A DNA stretch of 48,226 nucleotides from Clostridiales bacterium (GCA_015055945.1 SVHH01000005.1:104336-152561); one strand, 5' to 3'; positions 1 to 8,797 are shown, counted from the first letter of the stretch. Numbers and translations: made by a program. The notes: a model not told the origin generated them from the sequence alone.

Positions 1-585
1 ACCAAGAACTGACGGCGGGCAAACAGCGCCTGCTCTTGCTGATGCAACGAAACTTTCAATAACGAATTTTTCAATACCCTTAATACCGTCTGCAAACGCA
101 ACGATTCTATGTCTAGTACCGCCGAAGCATTCACTTCCGCCGCCCTTTGCTGCGTAAGAAATTTCAATACCGTCGCCATCAACGAACTTATAAGTAAAGT
201 CAGGGATGTTCATACCGATATTGTTACCGGGGTCGTAACCGGTTAAGGGGTGTTTCATAGTTGCTCTTAAATATCCCAATTCGGTTGCTTTTGCAACGGC
301 GCGTCTTGCAGCGTTTTCAAGTTCAACAAAACCGCCTTCTAATTCACACTTATTACCAACCTTAAAATAGAAAATAGGCCAGCCAGTATCTACGCACAAG
401 GGGTTTTCCCTTTTTGCTGACATTTCCATACTCTCTAAAGTTGTTTTAAGACCTTTTTTAGCGTCTTCACTAGTTTCTCTTTCGATTGCTTTTTCAAACG
501 CTTCTTTTACGTCGTCTGAAATTTCAGTTGCGCCGCGCTTTATCGTTTGAAATAACGCTTCTTCATAAACTTCAGTTTTAATCAT
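1..585 (-). CDS. Class I fumarase/tartrate dehydratase-type hydro-lyase, alpha subunit (partial)
   Basis: The first 195 residues are visible; the 3' end runs off the window. The protein matches the N-terminal (alpha) part of iron-sulfur class I hydro-lyases, which interconvert fumarate/malate, oxaloacetate/tartrate or mesaconate/methylmalate. Visible family marks are CVDTGWP with Cys64, a GGGSE motif near 148-152 and a CPP motif with Cys189; Cys64 and Cys189 are candidate 4Fe-4S ligands, and the third would lie outside the window. The start ATG at 585 is preceded by AAGGAGA at good spacing. It is the last visible gene of the AtuA–DUF4387–M20 operon, 37 bp after the M20 gene. The beta subunit is expected further left. 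The substrate cannot be told from sequence; family membership is fairly sure. Confidence 0.85.
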   Translation of the reverse strand, partial: MIKTEVYEEALFQTIKRGATEISDDVKEAFEKAIERETSEDAKKGLKTTLESMEMSAKRENPLCVDTGWPIFYFKVGNKCELEGGFVELENAARRAVAKATELGYLRATMKHPLTGYDPGNNIGMNIPDFTYKFVDGDGIEISYAAKGGGSECFGGTRHRIVAFADGIKGIEKFVIESFVASARAGAVCPPSVLG

Positions 586-622
586 CCAAATTCTCCTTTA
601 TTGTTTTGTAATCATTTTGATT

Positions 623-1813
623 TTAAGCACGCTCATCTGACGCGGATATTTCCGTGCTATCTATACCCTGCATATTGTCGAGTACAAATTGTATACAAGT
701 ATCACTTCCTAAAATAAGCGCATCTTCATCTATTCTAAAATCATTGTTGTGCGGGAGAGTTGTACAACCCTTCTCAACATTTTTAGTACCAAGCCTTATA
801 AATACACCAGGCTTTTTAGTAAGATATTGTGAGAAATCTTCTGAACTTAGTTTCTTTGGCATTTTTACAATATTTTCTTTACCAACAACCTTTGCTGCAG
901 AATCAAGAACTAACTTTGATATATACGGGTTGTTATAAACAACAAACGCTTTTAGAGACGTATCAACTTCAGCCTTTGCACCGATTTCTTTAGCAGTATT
1001 CTCGGCAATCTCTTTAATTCTTCTTATAAGAAATGCGTCCAAGTTCATATCAAAAGTTCTTATCGTTCCAAGCATAAACGCGTGGTCAGCAATAACGTTT
1101 TGAGTTGTTCCACCTTGTAATTTTCCTACAGAGCAAACGTACTCCGCAAAGGGATTGATTTCTCTTGAAGTCAAATATTGAATATTGTTATAAGTACGAA
1201 CTGCCGCTGCAAGCGCATCAACACCCGAATGTGGTAAGGTTGCGTGCGCTGTTGCTCCGTGAAAATCAATGCGGAAGTTTCTACTTGACGCCATTGACGC
1301 GCCACTGCAAACGCCAACACATCCAGACTCTAACCAGTTTTCAACGTGCATACCGATAATCACGTCTATATCGTCCATAACTCCGTGTTCAACCATTTCT
1401 GCAGCGCCACTGCGAATACCTTCTTCGCTAGGTTGGAATAAAAGTTTAACACGACAATCTATCTTATCACGCATAGTAAAAAGCGCTTTAGCCGTACCCA
1501 AGAGCATAGCGGTGTGAGCATCATGCCCACAAGCGTGCATTTGTCCGTCAATTTTAGATTTGTATGGAAAATCATTCTTTTCGTTGATAAGTAAAGCATC
1601 CATATCAGCGCGTATACCGATAGTAAAATTATTCTTTTCGGGGTTTATAGTTGCAACAACACTGCTTTCACCGTAATTTTCGCTATACTCAACGCCGATT
1701 TTCTCAAGTTCACGCTTAACGAGAGCAATCGTTCTCGGTAAATCAAAACCAATTTCCGGATATTGATGAATCTCGTGATACAATGAAATTATATATTCTT
1801 TATCTGCGTACAT
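623..1813 (-). CDS. M20 family (M20D-type) amidohydrolase
   Basis: This 396-residue protein resembles hippurate hydrolase / N-acyl-amino-acid amidohydrolases, which hydrolyse an amide between an acyl group and an amino acid with one or two metal ions. Visible motifs are RADMDAL (68-74), HACGHDAH (93-100) with the metal-binding Cys95 and His97 of the M20D type, and PSEEG around 140 with the paired glutamates. The length is typical. No signal peptide is visible, so it is probably cytoplasmic. The start at 1813 follows AAGGGA. It lies 11 bp after the DUF4387 gene and 37 bp before the fumarase-like gene, so it is probably co-transcribed with both and may release the acid or amino acid that the others process. 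The exact substrate is unknown. Confidence 0.88.
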   Translation of the reverse strand: MYADKEYIISLYHEIHQYPEIGFDLPRTIALVKRELEKIGVEYSENYGESSVVATINPEKNNFTIGIRADMDALLINEKNDFPYKSKIDGQMHACGHDAHTAMLLGTAKALFTMRDKIDCRVKLLFQPSEEGIRSGAAEMVEHGVMDDIDVIIGMHVENWLESGCVGVCSGASMASSRNFRIDFHGATAHATLPHSGVDALAAAVRTYNNIQYLTSREINPFAEYVCSVGKLQGGTTQNVIADHAFMLGTIRTFDMNLDAFLIRRIKEIAENTAKEIGAKAEVDTSLKAFVVYNNPYISKLVLDSAAKVVGKENIVKMPKKLSSEDFSQYLTKKPGVFIRLGTKNVEKGCTTLPHNNDFRIDEDALILGSDTCIQFVLDNMQGIDSTEISASDERA

Positions 1814-1824
1814 TTTTAATTCCC

Positions 1825-2121
1825 TTAAATTTCTATATTTGCCAAGGGCATATGTTGTTGACAGCCGTAAACGTCGTCATCTAAAACGCAACCGCTTACG
1901 TGCTTTCTCGGGAAAGTGATTTTGATTGACTTAACGATTTCATAAGGGATAACGGTGATATTTTTTACGTCCGTATCGTAAGCCTTTGCAACGTCTTCAA
2001 TCTTTAAGTTTTGAAGAACGTAATTCATCTTTTCCATATCTTCAAAGATAAGGTCGAAAGTAATATACAAAGGACCAGCATTTTTACTACGTAAAATTTT
2101 GGTTAAATCTATAAGTTTCAT
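1825..2121 (-). CDS. DUF4387 family protein
   Basis: A 98-residue protein that looks like the DUF4387 family: the N-terminal stretch has RSKNAGPLYITFD (11-23), typical of that family. Its biochemical role is unknown. It starts 1 bp after the stop of the AtuA-like gene, with its ribosome binding site (GGAGGT) inside the end of that gene, so the two are translationally linked. In other genomes DUF4387 proteins are commonly encoded beside AtuA-like proteins, which fits a two-component function; I infer the two work together. Small, soluble, no membrane segment or signal peptide. Confidence 0.8.
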   Translation of the reverse strand: MKLIDLTKILRSKNAGPLYITFDLIFEDMEKMNYVLQNLKIEDVAKAYDTDVKNITVIPYEIVKSIKITFPRKHVSGCVLDDDVYGCQQHMPLANIEI

Positions 2122-2122
2122 T

Positions 2123-3433
2123 TTACTTAACCTCCATCAATTCTACTTTAACGGTTTCATCTAAAGAATCAACTTTTGCCAAGTGGAATACTGAGAATTC
2201 ATAAACTTCGCCAACGTGGATATCTGACGGAGAGAACGGGAACGCAACGTTGCCCGCGCTTGACTTTCTTCCAACGTAGTCGCAGTGAAGCATTCTTGAA
2301 CGAGCAAGCGAGCAAATAGTGTCGGCAATTTCTTGAGTTTTACCAACTGCGTCGATTACTACGCAAAGGCTTGATTCAGGACCGCCGTAACGACGGAAGT
2401 TAACGGTATATTCATCGGGTTTGCAAGTGGTTGCAGTTGTAATAAAGTCTTTAACAGTCTTTTCAATATAATCGAACTTTTCAATAGTCAACGGATCGAA
2501 AATACCGCCAACGCAAACCGTTCTATAACCTACCCTTTTTACGCCTTCAAGTTTAAGCGTTTTTTCTTCGGCTTCGGTAAAGGTTGCGCCTGAAATTCTA
2601 ACCGTTCTATCATCGATTTGCTTGAAAGTGCAATCTTTAAGGTTGATAACACCGTCGGGTTCGTAAATTAAATACGGGTTGGTTTGTTCATAAAGGGTGT
2701 GTGCTGCAACTCTATCAACCGTACAACGGCGGATGGGGTTTGCAGGACGAAGTTCAAAATAATCGTCATACATATAACTTTGCATAACGTCAACCGCAGC
2801 AACGGGTTCTGAACACATTGCACCACATTCCATAATCTTTGCCATATGGAACGCCAAGCCTTCTTTATAACCTTCATAAATACAGGGTGCTGCGTAAATT
2901 GCAGTGTCGCACGCACGACCTGAAATGATTACGTCTACCTTTTTCTTTAAAAGTTCAATGATAGGCTTAACACCGATTTGACTAACGATTCGCTCACTAT
3001 CTTCAATCATTTGTTCGGTAAGCGGGAATTCTGAACACATATCAACGATTTTGCCGTCTCTATATTTGTTCAAAACGTATTCTTTGGTTACGTCGCTATA
3101 AATTACGCCCATCTTGAAAGATAAGCATTTTTCTTTAGCGATTTCTTTAATAATTTCTACAAGCCAGTCGGTGTGCGGCTTTGCACCTGCGCCACCAGCA
3201 GTACCTATAATAAACGGTGCTTTTTGTTCTAACGCTTTAGGAAGTGCTAAAGACAAGTCGCGCTTAACTGCGCCTCTGTCGGTAAAAGACTTACCGCTAC
3301 CAAGATAGTAAGGACCCGGGTCGGTTGAACCAGCGTCTACACCTACGTAATCTACCTTTTCAGAAAAGGCGATGTTTAAGGCTTCTTCGCTATAACCGTA
3401 ACCGAGCAATCCGCAAAGTGATACGATTTTCAT
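2123..3433 (-). CDS. AtuA-like (DUF1446) family protein
   Basis: A 436-residue protein of the acyclic-terpene-utilisation AtuA / DUF1446 family. Visible features include an N-terminal beta strand and glycine-rich turn (MKIVSLCGLLGYGYS), VGVDAGSTDPGP near 28-39, GTAGGAGAKPH near 78-88 and a conserved SGRACDTA segment. The reading frame extends 15 codons further upstream, but I place the start at the ATG at 3433 because AGAGGTAAC lies just before it and homology begins there. AtuA itself belongs to citronellol/geranyl breakdown in Pseudomonas, but most family members have no known substrate; nothing here indicates terpene breakdown. It is the first gene of the operon with DUF4387, M20 and the fumarase-like subunit, and diverges from an AraC-type regulator that probably controls it. 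Confidence 0.85.
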   Translation of the reverse strand: MKIVSLCGLLGYGYSEEALNIAFSEKVDYVGVDAGSTDPGPYYLGSGKSFTDRGAVKRDLSLALPKALEQKAPFIIGTAGGAGAKPHTDWLVEIIKEIAKEKCLSFKMGVIYSDVTKEYVLNKYRDGKIVDMCSEFPLTEQMIEDSERIVSQIGVKPIIELLKKKVDVIISGRACDTAIYAAPCIYEGYKEGLAFHMAKIMECGAMCSEPVAAVDVMQSYMYDDYFELRPANPIRRCTVDRVAAHTLYEQTNPYLIYEPDGVINLKDCTFKQIDDRTVRISGATFTEAEEKTLKLEGVKRVGYRTVCVGGIFDPLTIEKFDYIEKTVKDFITTATTCKPDEYTVNFRRYGGPESSLCVVIDAVGKTQEIADTICSLARSRMLHCDYVGRKSSAGNVAFPFSPSDIHVGEVYEFSVFHLAKVDSLDETVKVELMEVK

Positions 3434-3517
3434 TTTTGTTACCTCTTTTGGTTTTTTTATTTGACTATATTGTAACACCTTATTATATAAAAGTTATTGC
3501 AAATCGTACTTTTAATA

Positions 3518-3546
3518 TTGCATTTTGTCTAAACTTGTGATATAAT
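3518..3546 (+). promoter_or_regulatory. Sigma-A-type promoter of the AraC-family gene (leaderless)
   Basis: TTGCAT at 3518-3523 and TATAAT at 3541-3546 are separated by exactly 17 bp. Only 6 bp separate the -10 box from the ATG at 3553, so the expected start of transcription falls on or next to the A of the ATG. No Shine-Dalgarno sequence is present. The transcript is therefore predicted to be leaderless. Confidence 0.65.
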
Positions 3547-3552
3547 GATTTT

Positions 3553-4416
3553 ATGGATATAAAAAAATTTGTTCTATCATATTATAAGAACGCAAAAAAC
3601 AACTTCCACGTTGAAAAATTATCTAACCCAACTGAAGCGCAAAACTTGCACGAACACCCTTATTTTCAAGTGTACTATATGATAAAAGGGAGCATTGAGC
3701 ACTTTGTTGAAAAAGGTAAGGCTACGCTTGTTGCGGGCGACGTATTTATTCTTCCGCCATCAGTTCCGCACTACATAAAGGTTATTGATAAAAACTCAGA
3801 ATTTTACTCTATTTCTTTTATGCAAGAATTTTTAAAAAGCGGTGAAAGTGAAAATAAACTTATCGCTGATTTTTTGTATTACTTAACCACTGCAACTGAA
3901 GGAAATATTCAGCCAAAGTTTGCAATTCCGCACGCAGACACCCTATTTTGTCAGACAATATTTAACCGAATAAACCTAGAGTTTTACGAAGGAAAATCGG
4001 GATCGGAAGAACTTATTAGAGAGTGCGTTAACTCACTGCTTACACTCTTTGCAAGAATATACTTTGAACAAAAACAAGTAAGCATTGATTTTGAAGCAAA
4101 CACTAGTTCCGTACTTCATTGCTTAGAGTATATTAAAAACCATTTAGACGAAGACGTTTCCCTAAACGACATGGCAAAAAAATCAGCCATGTCAAAGTCT
4201 AATTTTTGCAAGGTTTTCTACTCGGTTGCGGGCAAATCTTTTAAAGAATTTGTAAACAGCAGTAGAATTGAAAAGGCAACCGAACTAATTGAAAAGGGCG
4301 AAAACTTTACTTCGGTTTGTAGAATTTGTGGGTATAACGATTTTTCAACTTTTTTTAGAAACTTCCGTAAATACACTGGGCTATCCCCCACAGAATTTAA
4401 GAAAAGATTAAAATAA
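3553..4416 (+). CDS. AraC-family transcriptional regulator with N-terminal cupin
   Basis: This 287-residue protein is the only plus-strand gene in the window. Residues about 30-80 form a cupin-like ligand-binding segment (HEHPYFQVYYMIKGS, then GDVFILPPSVPHY). The last ~100 residues are a double helix-turn-helix AraC DNA-binding domain, with CGYNDFSTFFRNFRKYTG followed by SPTEFKKRLK at the C-terminus. It is divergent from the AtuA-like operon across a ~120 bp region, the usual arrangement for a local regulator, so it probably senses the substrate or product of that operon and acts at the shared region. It ends in a bidirectional terminator shared with the convergent esterase gene. The ligand is unknown. 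Confidence 0.92.
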   Translation: MDIKKFVLSYYKNAKNNFHVEKLSNPTEAQNLHEHPYFQVYYMIKGSIEHFVEKGKATLVAGDVFILPPSVPHYIKVIDKNSEFYSISFMQEFLKSGESENKLIADFLYYLTTATEGNIQPKFAIPHADTLFCQTIFNRINLEFYEGKSGSEELIRECVNSLLTLFARIYFEQKQVSIDFEANTSSVLHCLEYIKNHLDEDVSLNDMAKKSAMSKSNFCKVFYSVAGKSFKEFVNSSRIEKATELIEKGENFTSVCRICGYNDFSTFFRNFRKYTGLSPTEFKKRLK

Positions 4417-4417
4417 A

Positions 4418-4455
4418 AAAATTAAGGCTTGACCAAGCGGTCAAGCCTTTTAATT
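4418..4455. terminator. Bidirectional intrinsic terminator
   Basis: A perfect 11-bp stem (AAGGCTTGACC at 4424-4434, GGTCAAGCCTT at 4439-4449, loop AAGC) is flanked by an A-run on the left and T-rich sequence on the right. It sits between the convergent araC-type gene and the esterase-like gene, so it can end transcription from both sides. Confidence 0.85.
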
Positions 4456-4463
4456 AAGTTTAA

Positions 4464-5507
4464 TTACCAGCCGAGTTTATCGGTGATTTCTTTCATTTCT
4501 TTCCAAATAACGTCAACACACCACCAGTGTCCCTTTTCGGTTTCAACGAGTTTGCAGTTGTCGGGAACGCCCGCTTTTTCAAACACTTTCTTAACCGTTT
4601 CATAACCACGACGCACGCCTTCAATACGGAAAGCGGTATCGTACTTACCAGCAACTATTACCAAGTTTCTAGGTGCGATTAAGCAAGATAAGTCTTGCAT
4701 ATCAAAGTATCTATACGCACGTGGAACGTAGTTACAAGAGCAGTGATAGTATTTCAATATTGAACCAGGGTAATCACAGAAAGCGCAAGACGGCATTGAA
4801 ACCTTAATTCTTTCATCATAGCACGCTGCATAATATGACATTGTGCCACCGCCAGAGTTACCAGTGATAGCAATCTTATCAAGATCGCAACAATCAAAAT
4901 GAGAGAGCATATCGATTGCGGTGCTGATATCGTGGCATCTTTCGCCCAAAAGCGTTCTACCTAAAGTCAAAGCGGTCATTGCTTCGTAATAGCAACCGCC
5001 GTTATTTAATGAAACGCGTCTTTCAAAGGTATTAACAGCCTTTCTTTCACCCATACCGCGTTGTTCGATAGCGAGAGCGATATAACCAGTTCTAACCGCT
5101 TGGATAGCGAACTGACCACGACCAGTATCGTAATCAAGAGTTTCATGGCAAAGAATATTACCGATTGAACTGTGGAAGCCTTGTTGGTTATGACCTTGTA
5201 AGGTAATAACAACGGGGAGTTTACCCTTAGCGTTATCGGGAACTAAAAGATAGCAAGGAACGTATGCACCAACTTCACTAAAGAATGAAAAGCGGATACG
5301 CTTATAGCCGTCCATTTGAACTTCTTCTTCAATCTTGAATTCGGGATCGCAAACGTTTTCTTTAATAACATCAATACCGAAAAGTTCAATAAATTTATCT
5401 TTAACTTGTGCGCGCCATTCGTTATAGTCAACGCATTTATCAAAGCCTAATTTTTGTTTAGTTGATTTAACTAATTCGTCGTGGCAAATTGCGCCATTAT
5501 AAGCCAT
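4464..5507 (-). CDS. Alpha/beta hydrolase, acetyl-(xylan-)esterase-like
   Basis: This 347-residue protein has the alpha/beta-hydrolase layout of acetyl xylan esterase and dienelactone-hydrolase-like enzymes. Residues about 97-107 carry the oxyanion-hole strand (PVVITLQGHNQ). The nucleophile elbow is GNSGGG with Ser218, the likely acid is Asp290 in AGKYD and the histidine is His327 in KGHWW, so the triad is complete. There is no signal peptide, so it should act in the cytoplasm on imported oligosaccharides. It begins 12 bp after uxaC with a good ribosome binding site and shares its promoter. The neighbour points to deacetylation or de-esterification of uronic-acid-containing plant sugars; that is inference. 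The protein is rich in cysteine around 240-260. Confidence 0.78.
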   Translation of the reverse strand: MAYNGAICHDELVKSTKQKLGFDKCVDYNEWRAQVKDKFIELFGIDVIKENVCDPEFKIEEEVQMDGYKRIRFSFFSEVGAYVPCYLLVPDNAKGKLPVVITLQGHNQQGFHSSIGNILCHETLDYDTGRGQFAIQAVRTGYIALAIEQRGMGERKAVNTFERRVSLNNGGCYYEAMTALTLGRTLLGERCHDISTAIDMLSHFDCCDLDKIAITGNSGGGTMSYYAACYDERIKVSMPSCAFCDYPGSILKYYHCSCNYVPRAYRYFDMQDLSCLIAPRNLVIVAGKYDTAFRIEGVRRGYETVKKVFEKAGVPDNCKLVETEKGHWWCVDVIWKEMKEITDKLGW

Positions 5508-5519
5508 TTTTCTTTCTCC

Positions 5520-6911
5520 TTATTTCATATCAAAGTATTTAATAGAGTTGTTGTAAGAAATATCTTGAACAACCTTTCCTACAAGTTCAATATCTTGAGT
5601 CATTTGACTGTTTTCCATCATAGTGCCAAGGTAGTTGCAAAGAATTCTTCTAAAGTAGTGGTGTCTGGGGTATGAGAGAAGTGAACGGCTATCGGTAAGC
5701 ATACCAACGAAGGTTGCAATATGACCGGTTGCGGTTAAATCTTCAAGGTGTTTTTCCATACCCACTTTATTATCTAAGAACCACCAAGCAGGACCATATT
5801 GAATCTTACCCTTTGCACTAGAATCTTGGAAGCAGCCGAGCAAGGTCATAATTTCAGTATTCATTTTGGGATTAAGGTTGAAGATGATGGTCTTGGGGAG
5901 AGAATTTTCATTGTTAAGACGATCAAAGAGTTTTGACATAAGTCTAATGCTGTTGTCTTCAGCAATGCTATCGTAACCAGTGTCTAAACCTAATTTAGCG
6001 AGCATCTTAGAGTTGTTATTTCTCATTGCGCCGATATGAAGTTCAGTTCTGATATCGTATTTTGCATAGAGTTTAAACAAGAAGTAAGTGAAGTAGCCTT
6101 TGAATACTTTTGCTTGTTCTTCACTAATGGTTTCGCCTTTAATAGCAGCCTTTAACACTTTGTCAGCGTCTTCCTTTTCTGCAATTTCATATACGCATTG
6201 AAGTGCAATATCTGATGCGGTAGTGCCAACTTTGATGAAGGCTTGAAGTCTGTTTTCAATTGCCTTTTCCAAATCTTCAATACCATTAATTTTGCCTACG
6301 ATACCTTCTAATTTTTCAATAGTTTTATCGTAACCAACAGCGTCAACGTTCATAATCTTATCAGCGCGGAATGCGGGGATAACTTTGAACTTATAGTCTT
6401 TTTTAGCAATCTTTTCAAAAGTAGAAAGATCATCGAAAATTTCGTTAGTAGTGAAGATGTGTGAAACGTTTGACTTTTCGATAAGACTTTGGGGAGTGAT
6501 GTTATTGAGTTTGATGTAATCATTACACCAGTTCCAAATGGTTTCAGCGTTATCTTCATTAATTTCAATTTCACAGTTAAAGAATTCTTTAAGTTCTACT
6601 TGTGACCAGTGATACAAGGGGTTGCCAAAAGCAGTGCCTAAAGTTTTGCAGTATGCCGTGAATTTTTCTTTATTACTTGCGCTACCAGTAATACATTCTT
6701 CATCAACACCGTAGTTTCTCATCAAACGCCATTTATAGTGGTCCCCTTTGAGCCAAATTTCAAAAACATCGTTAAAAGGTTCGTTTGCTAAAATTTGAGT
6801 TTCGGGAAGGTGGCAGTGATAGTCGAAAATCGGCATATCTTTTGCGTAATCGTTATAAAGTTTTTCAGCAGTTTTGTTAGTTAACAAAAAGTTATCTTTT
6901 AAGTAGGTCAT
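5520..6911 (-). CDS. uxaC: Glucuronate/uronate isomerase UxaC
   Basis: A 463-residue protein, normal length for UxaC, which converts D-glucuronate to D-fructuronate and D-galacturonate to D-tagaturonate in hexuronate breakdown. It has the family N-terminus (a FLLTN start, then IFDYHCHLPE around 29-38 with the HxH-type metal-binding motif of the amidohydrolase fold) and a C-terminal LLSYPRHHYFRRILC segment. The start at 6911 follows AAGGAGAG. It is the first gene from a strong promoter at 6964-6992, followed by the esterase-like gene. The next steps (uxuB, uxuA, kdgK) are not in the window. Confidence 0.96.
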   Translation of the reverse strand: MTYLKDNFLLTNKTAEKLYNDYAKDMPIFDYHCHLPETQILANEPFNDVFEIWLKGDHYKWRLMRNYGVDEECITGSASNKEKFTAYCKTLGTAFGNPLYHWSQVELKEFFNCEIEINEDNAETIWNWCNDYIKLNNITPQSLIEKSNVSHIFTTNEIFDDLSTFEKIAKKDYKFKVIPAFRADKIMNVDAVGYDKTIEKLEGIVGKINGIEDLEKAIENRLQAFIKVGTTASDIALQCVYEIAEKEDADKVLKAAIKGETISEEQAKVFKGYFTYFLFKLYAKYDIRTELHIGAMRNNNSKMLAKLGLDTGYDSIAEDNSIRLMSKLFDRLNNENSLPKTIIFNLNPKMNTEIMTLLGCFQDSSAKGKIQYGPAWWFLDNKVGMEKHLEDLTATGHIATFVGMLTDSRSLLSYPRHHYFRRILCNYLGTMMENSQMTQDIELVGKVVQDISYNNSIKYFDMK

Positions 6912-6963
6912 TTATTATCTCTCCTTAATATTTTACCAGTTTCTCGGATACCCGATTATATTA

Positions 6964-6992
6964 ATTATACAACAAACAAATTATAATATCAA
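6964..6992 (-). promoter_or_regulatory. Consensus sigma-A promoter of uxaC
   Basis: Read on the minus strand, TTGATA (6987-6992) and TATAAT (6964-6969) are separated by exactly 17 bp. The expected transcript start is near 6957, giving a ~45 nt leader with a good ribosome binding site. A short inverted repeat (TCGG, four bases, CCGA; 6944-6955) just downstream could be a weak operator, but I would not rely on it. Confidence 0.7.
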
Positions 6993-7040
6993 TAAGTTTT
7001 AGTAAATTTTAATCCAATTTTTAAATATTTAGTAAACTTA

Positions 7041-7080
7041 AGAAAAAAAGAACCGACATAAAATCAGTTCTTTTTTTCTT
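7041..7080 (-). terminator. Intrinsic terminator after the CapA-like gene
   Basis: A long stem pairs 7041-7056 with 7064-7079 (one G-U pair). Its core is AAGAACYGA/TCRGTTCTT, with an A/T run giving a U-tract in the minus-strand RNA. It ends the ECF S-component–cyclophilin–CapA transcript upstream of the uxaC promoter. Confidence 0.8.
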
Positions 7081-7090
7081 TAGTTAAAAC

Positions 7091-8227
7091 TTATTTGTTT
7101 AAGTCTTTAAATTCGCCCCACTTACCGCGGCCGAGTTTTTTGCGGAGACCTGTAAGTAAGCATTCTCTATGAACTTCACATTCAGCAAAATGGAAGAAAC
7201 CGTTGCCCTTATAGTTAGCAAAGAATTCTTCTTCAGTTTTTTCAGGGTCAATATAACCTTTAAGCATGTTTTTAACGTATCTATTGAAAACCGTTTTTTC
7301 TGCCATTTCAGCAAAGTTCTTTTCGATAAAGCCAGGTTCTAAGATTTGCTTGCTGCGTTCTTTTAAACCATCTAAAATTTCCGTGCTATCGGTCATTTCA
7401 ATACCAACTTCAGTTTTGTTATAAGGAACGTATTCATATTTTACGCCATCTTTTGTTACGTCAGCAATAACTACGAAACCATCGCCCCAAAGCGGGAAGT
7501 TAGGATTGCTTTTCGCAAAGATAAAGTTACCTTGACCAAAAATGATTTTACCGCCAGCATGGTCCATTTCAGTACCTACGCAGTGTGTGTGTTGACAAAG
7601 AACAATATCTGCGCCTTTTTCAACGATTTTTCTGCATACCTTATAAAGATAAGGTGACGGATATTGATAATGTTCTTTACCGCCGTGATATAAAACGATG
7701 CAGTAATCAACTTGCTTTTTAAGTTCGGTAATATGGTCTAAACTATCGAGTGCATCAAAACCGTTTGCACCAAAACCGTAGTCATCAACCCAAGAAAATT
7801 CGTGTTCACAGCAAGCGTAAATACCAACCTTAATACCGTCTTTTTCAAAGATGTAAGGTTTTGCTGCTTCTTCCTTATTTGCACCACAACCGCAGTGTGC
7901 AATACCAGCGCTGTCGAGCGTTTTCATAGTAGAAACAAAGCCTTCGTAACCGTGGTCTAAAACGTGGTTGTTTGAAACACCTAAAAAGTCTACACCAAGC
8001 GCTTTATAACCGTTGATACATTCGGTGGGAGCACCGAGGTTAGGACCAGCCTTAGCGATAGGAGTTTCTTTATCGGTAAGTGCAAGTTCTAAGTTAAACA
8101 TCCTATAGTCGCAGTCTTGCATAACTTTAAGGAATCTTTCCCCTACTATGGTTTTAGCATCGCCTTGCTTAAAAAGTTCAATGTTTGACGCTGTGGGCAC
8201 TAAGTCTGCCCCAATCATAATTTTCAT
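7091..8227 (-). CDS. CapA-like metallophosphatase-family protein
   Basis: This 378-residue protein belongs to the CapA (poly-gamma-glutamate synthesis, PGA_cap) branch of the metallophosphatase superfamily. Metal-binding motifs are an N-terminal GAD, NLELALT near 47, SNNHVLDHG near 84-92, YHGGKE and CQHTHCVG. No signal peptide or membrane anchor is visible, unlike many CapA proteins that act on polyglutamate export, so this is probably a cytoplasmic member of the same fold. The start follows AAAGGAGA. It is the last gene of a three-gene operon with cyclophilin and an ECF S-component. Substrate unknown. Confidence 0.8.
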   Translation of the reverse strand: MKIMIGADLVPTASNIELFKQGDAKTIVGERFLKVMQDCDYRMFNLELALTDKETPIAKAGPNLGAPTECINGYKALGVDFLGVSNNHVLDHGYEGFVSTMKTLDSAGIAHCGCGANKEEAAKPYIFEKDGIKVGIYACCEHEFSWVDDYGFGANGFDALDSLDHITELKKQVDYCIVLYHGGKEHYQYPSPYLYKVCRKIVEKGADIVLCQHTHCVGTEMDHAGGKIIFGQGNFIFAKSNPNFPLWGDGFVVIADVTKDGVKYEYVPYNKTEVGIEMTDSTEILDGLKERSKQILEPGFIEKNFAEMAEKTVFNRYVKNMLKGYIDPEKTEEEFFANYKGNGFFHFAECEVHRECLLTGLRKKLGRGKWGEFKDLNK

Positions 8228-8244
8228 AATTTTCTCCTTTATAA

Positions 8245-8781
8245 TTAAATTTCTTCTTCGCTATCAAGCGTAACAGTTTTTATGCTAATTTCTTCCACGG
8301 GAAAATCGGTAAACATAGGATGCGGAGCACAAGTGGGCATTTTAGAAACTTCTAAAACAGCCTTTTCACTTTCTTCATCAATAGTTTTACCAAACGCTGC
8401 GTATTCCCCGTCAAGCCACGGACAAGTCGCGCTGCAAATAAAGAACTGTGATGTTGCTGAGTTTTTGTCCATCGTTCTTGCCATTGATATTACACCAAGT
8501 TCGTGTGAAATGGTGTTGCCCTTATAGCCGTTTGATGCAAATTCACCTTCGATTGCATCAACTTTAGGAAGTTCACTTAATGTTTTATCTTCCAATTTAT
8601 ATCCACCCGTTTGAATCATAAAGTTATCAATAATACGGTGGAAAATAGTTCCGTCATAATAATTCTTTTTTACGAGTGAAACAAATTGTTCTACGCTTTT
8701 TGGTGCAACTGAACCGTCAAGGCGGAGTTTAATACTCTTGCCGTTTGAAAGTTCAATCGTAACAAAGTAAATTTTAGCCAT
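8245..8781 (-). CDS. Cyclophilin-type peptidyl-prolyl cis-trans isomerase
   Basis: A 178-residue cyclophilin that catalyses cis-trans isomerisation of Xaa-Pro bonds. The hallmark FHRIIDNFMIQTGG segment lies near residues 48-61, followed by ISMART-like and SQFFI segments and a tryptophan (CPWLDGEYAAFG) in the expected position. There is no signal sequence, so it is a cytoplasmic PpiB-type enzyme. The start at 8781 follows AAGGAGA. It sits between an ECF S-component and the CapA-like gene, with gaps of 16 and 17 bp, which suggests one transcript. Confidence 0.93.
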   Translation of the reverse strand: MAKIYFVTIELSNGKSIKLRLDGSVAPKSVEQFVSLVKKNYYDGTIFHRIIDNFMIQTGGYKLEDKTLSELPKVDAIEGEFASNGYKGNTISHELGVISMARTMDKNSATSQFFICSATCPWLDGEYAAFGKTIDEESEKAVLEVSKMPTCAPHPMFTDFPVEEISIKTVTLDSEEEI

Positions 8782-8797
8782 ATATTCTCCTTAAAAA

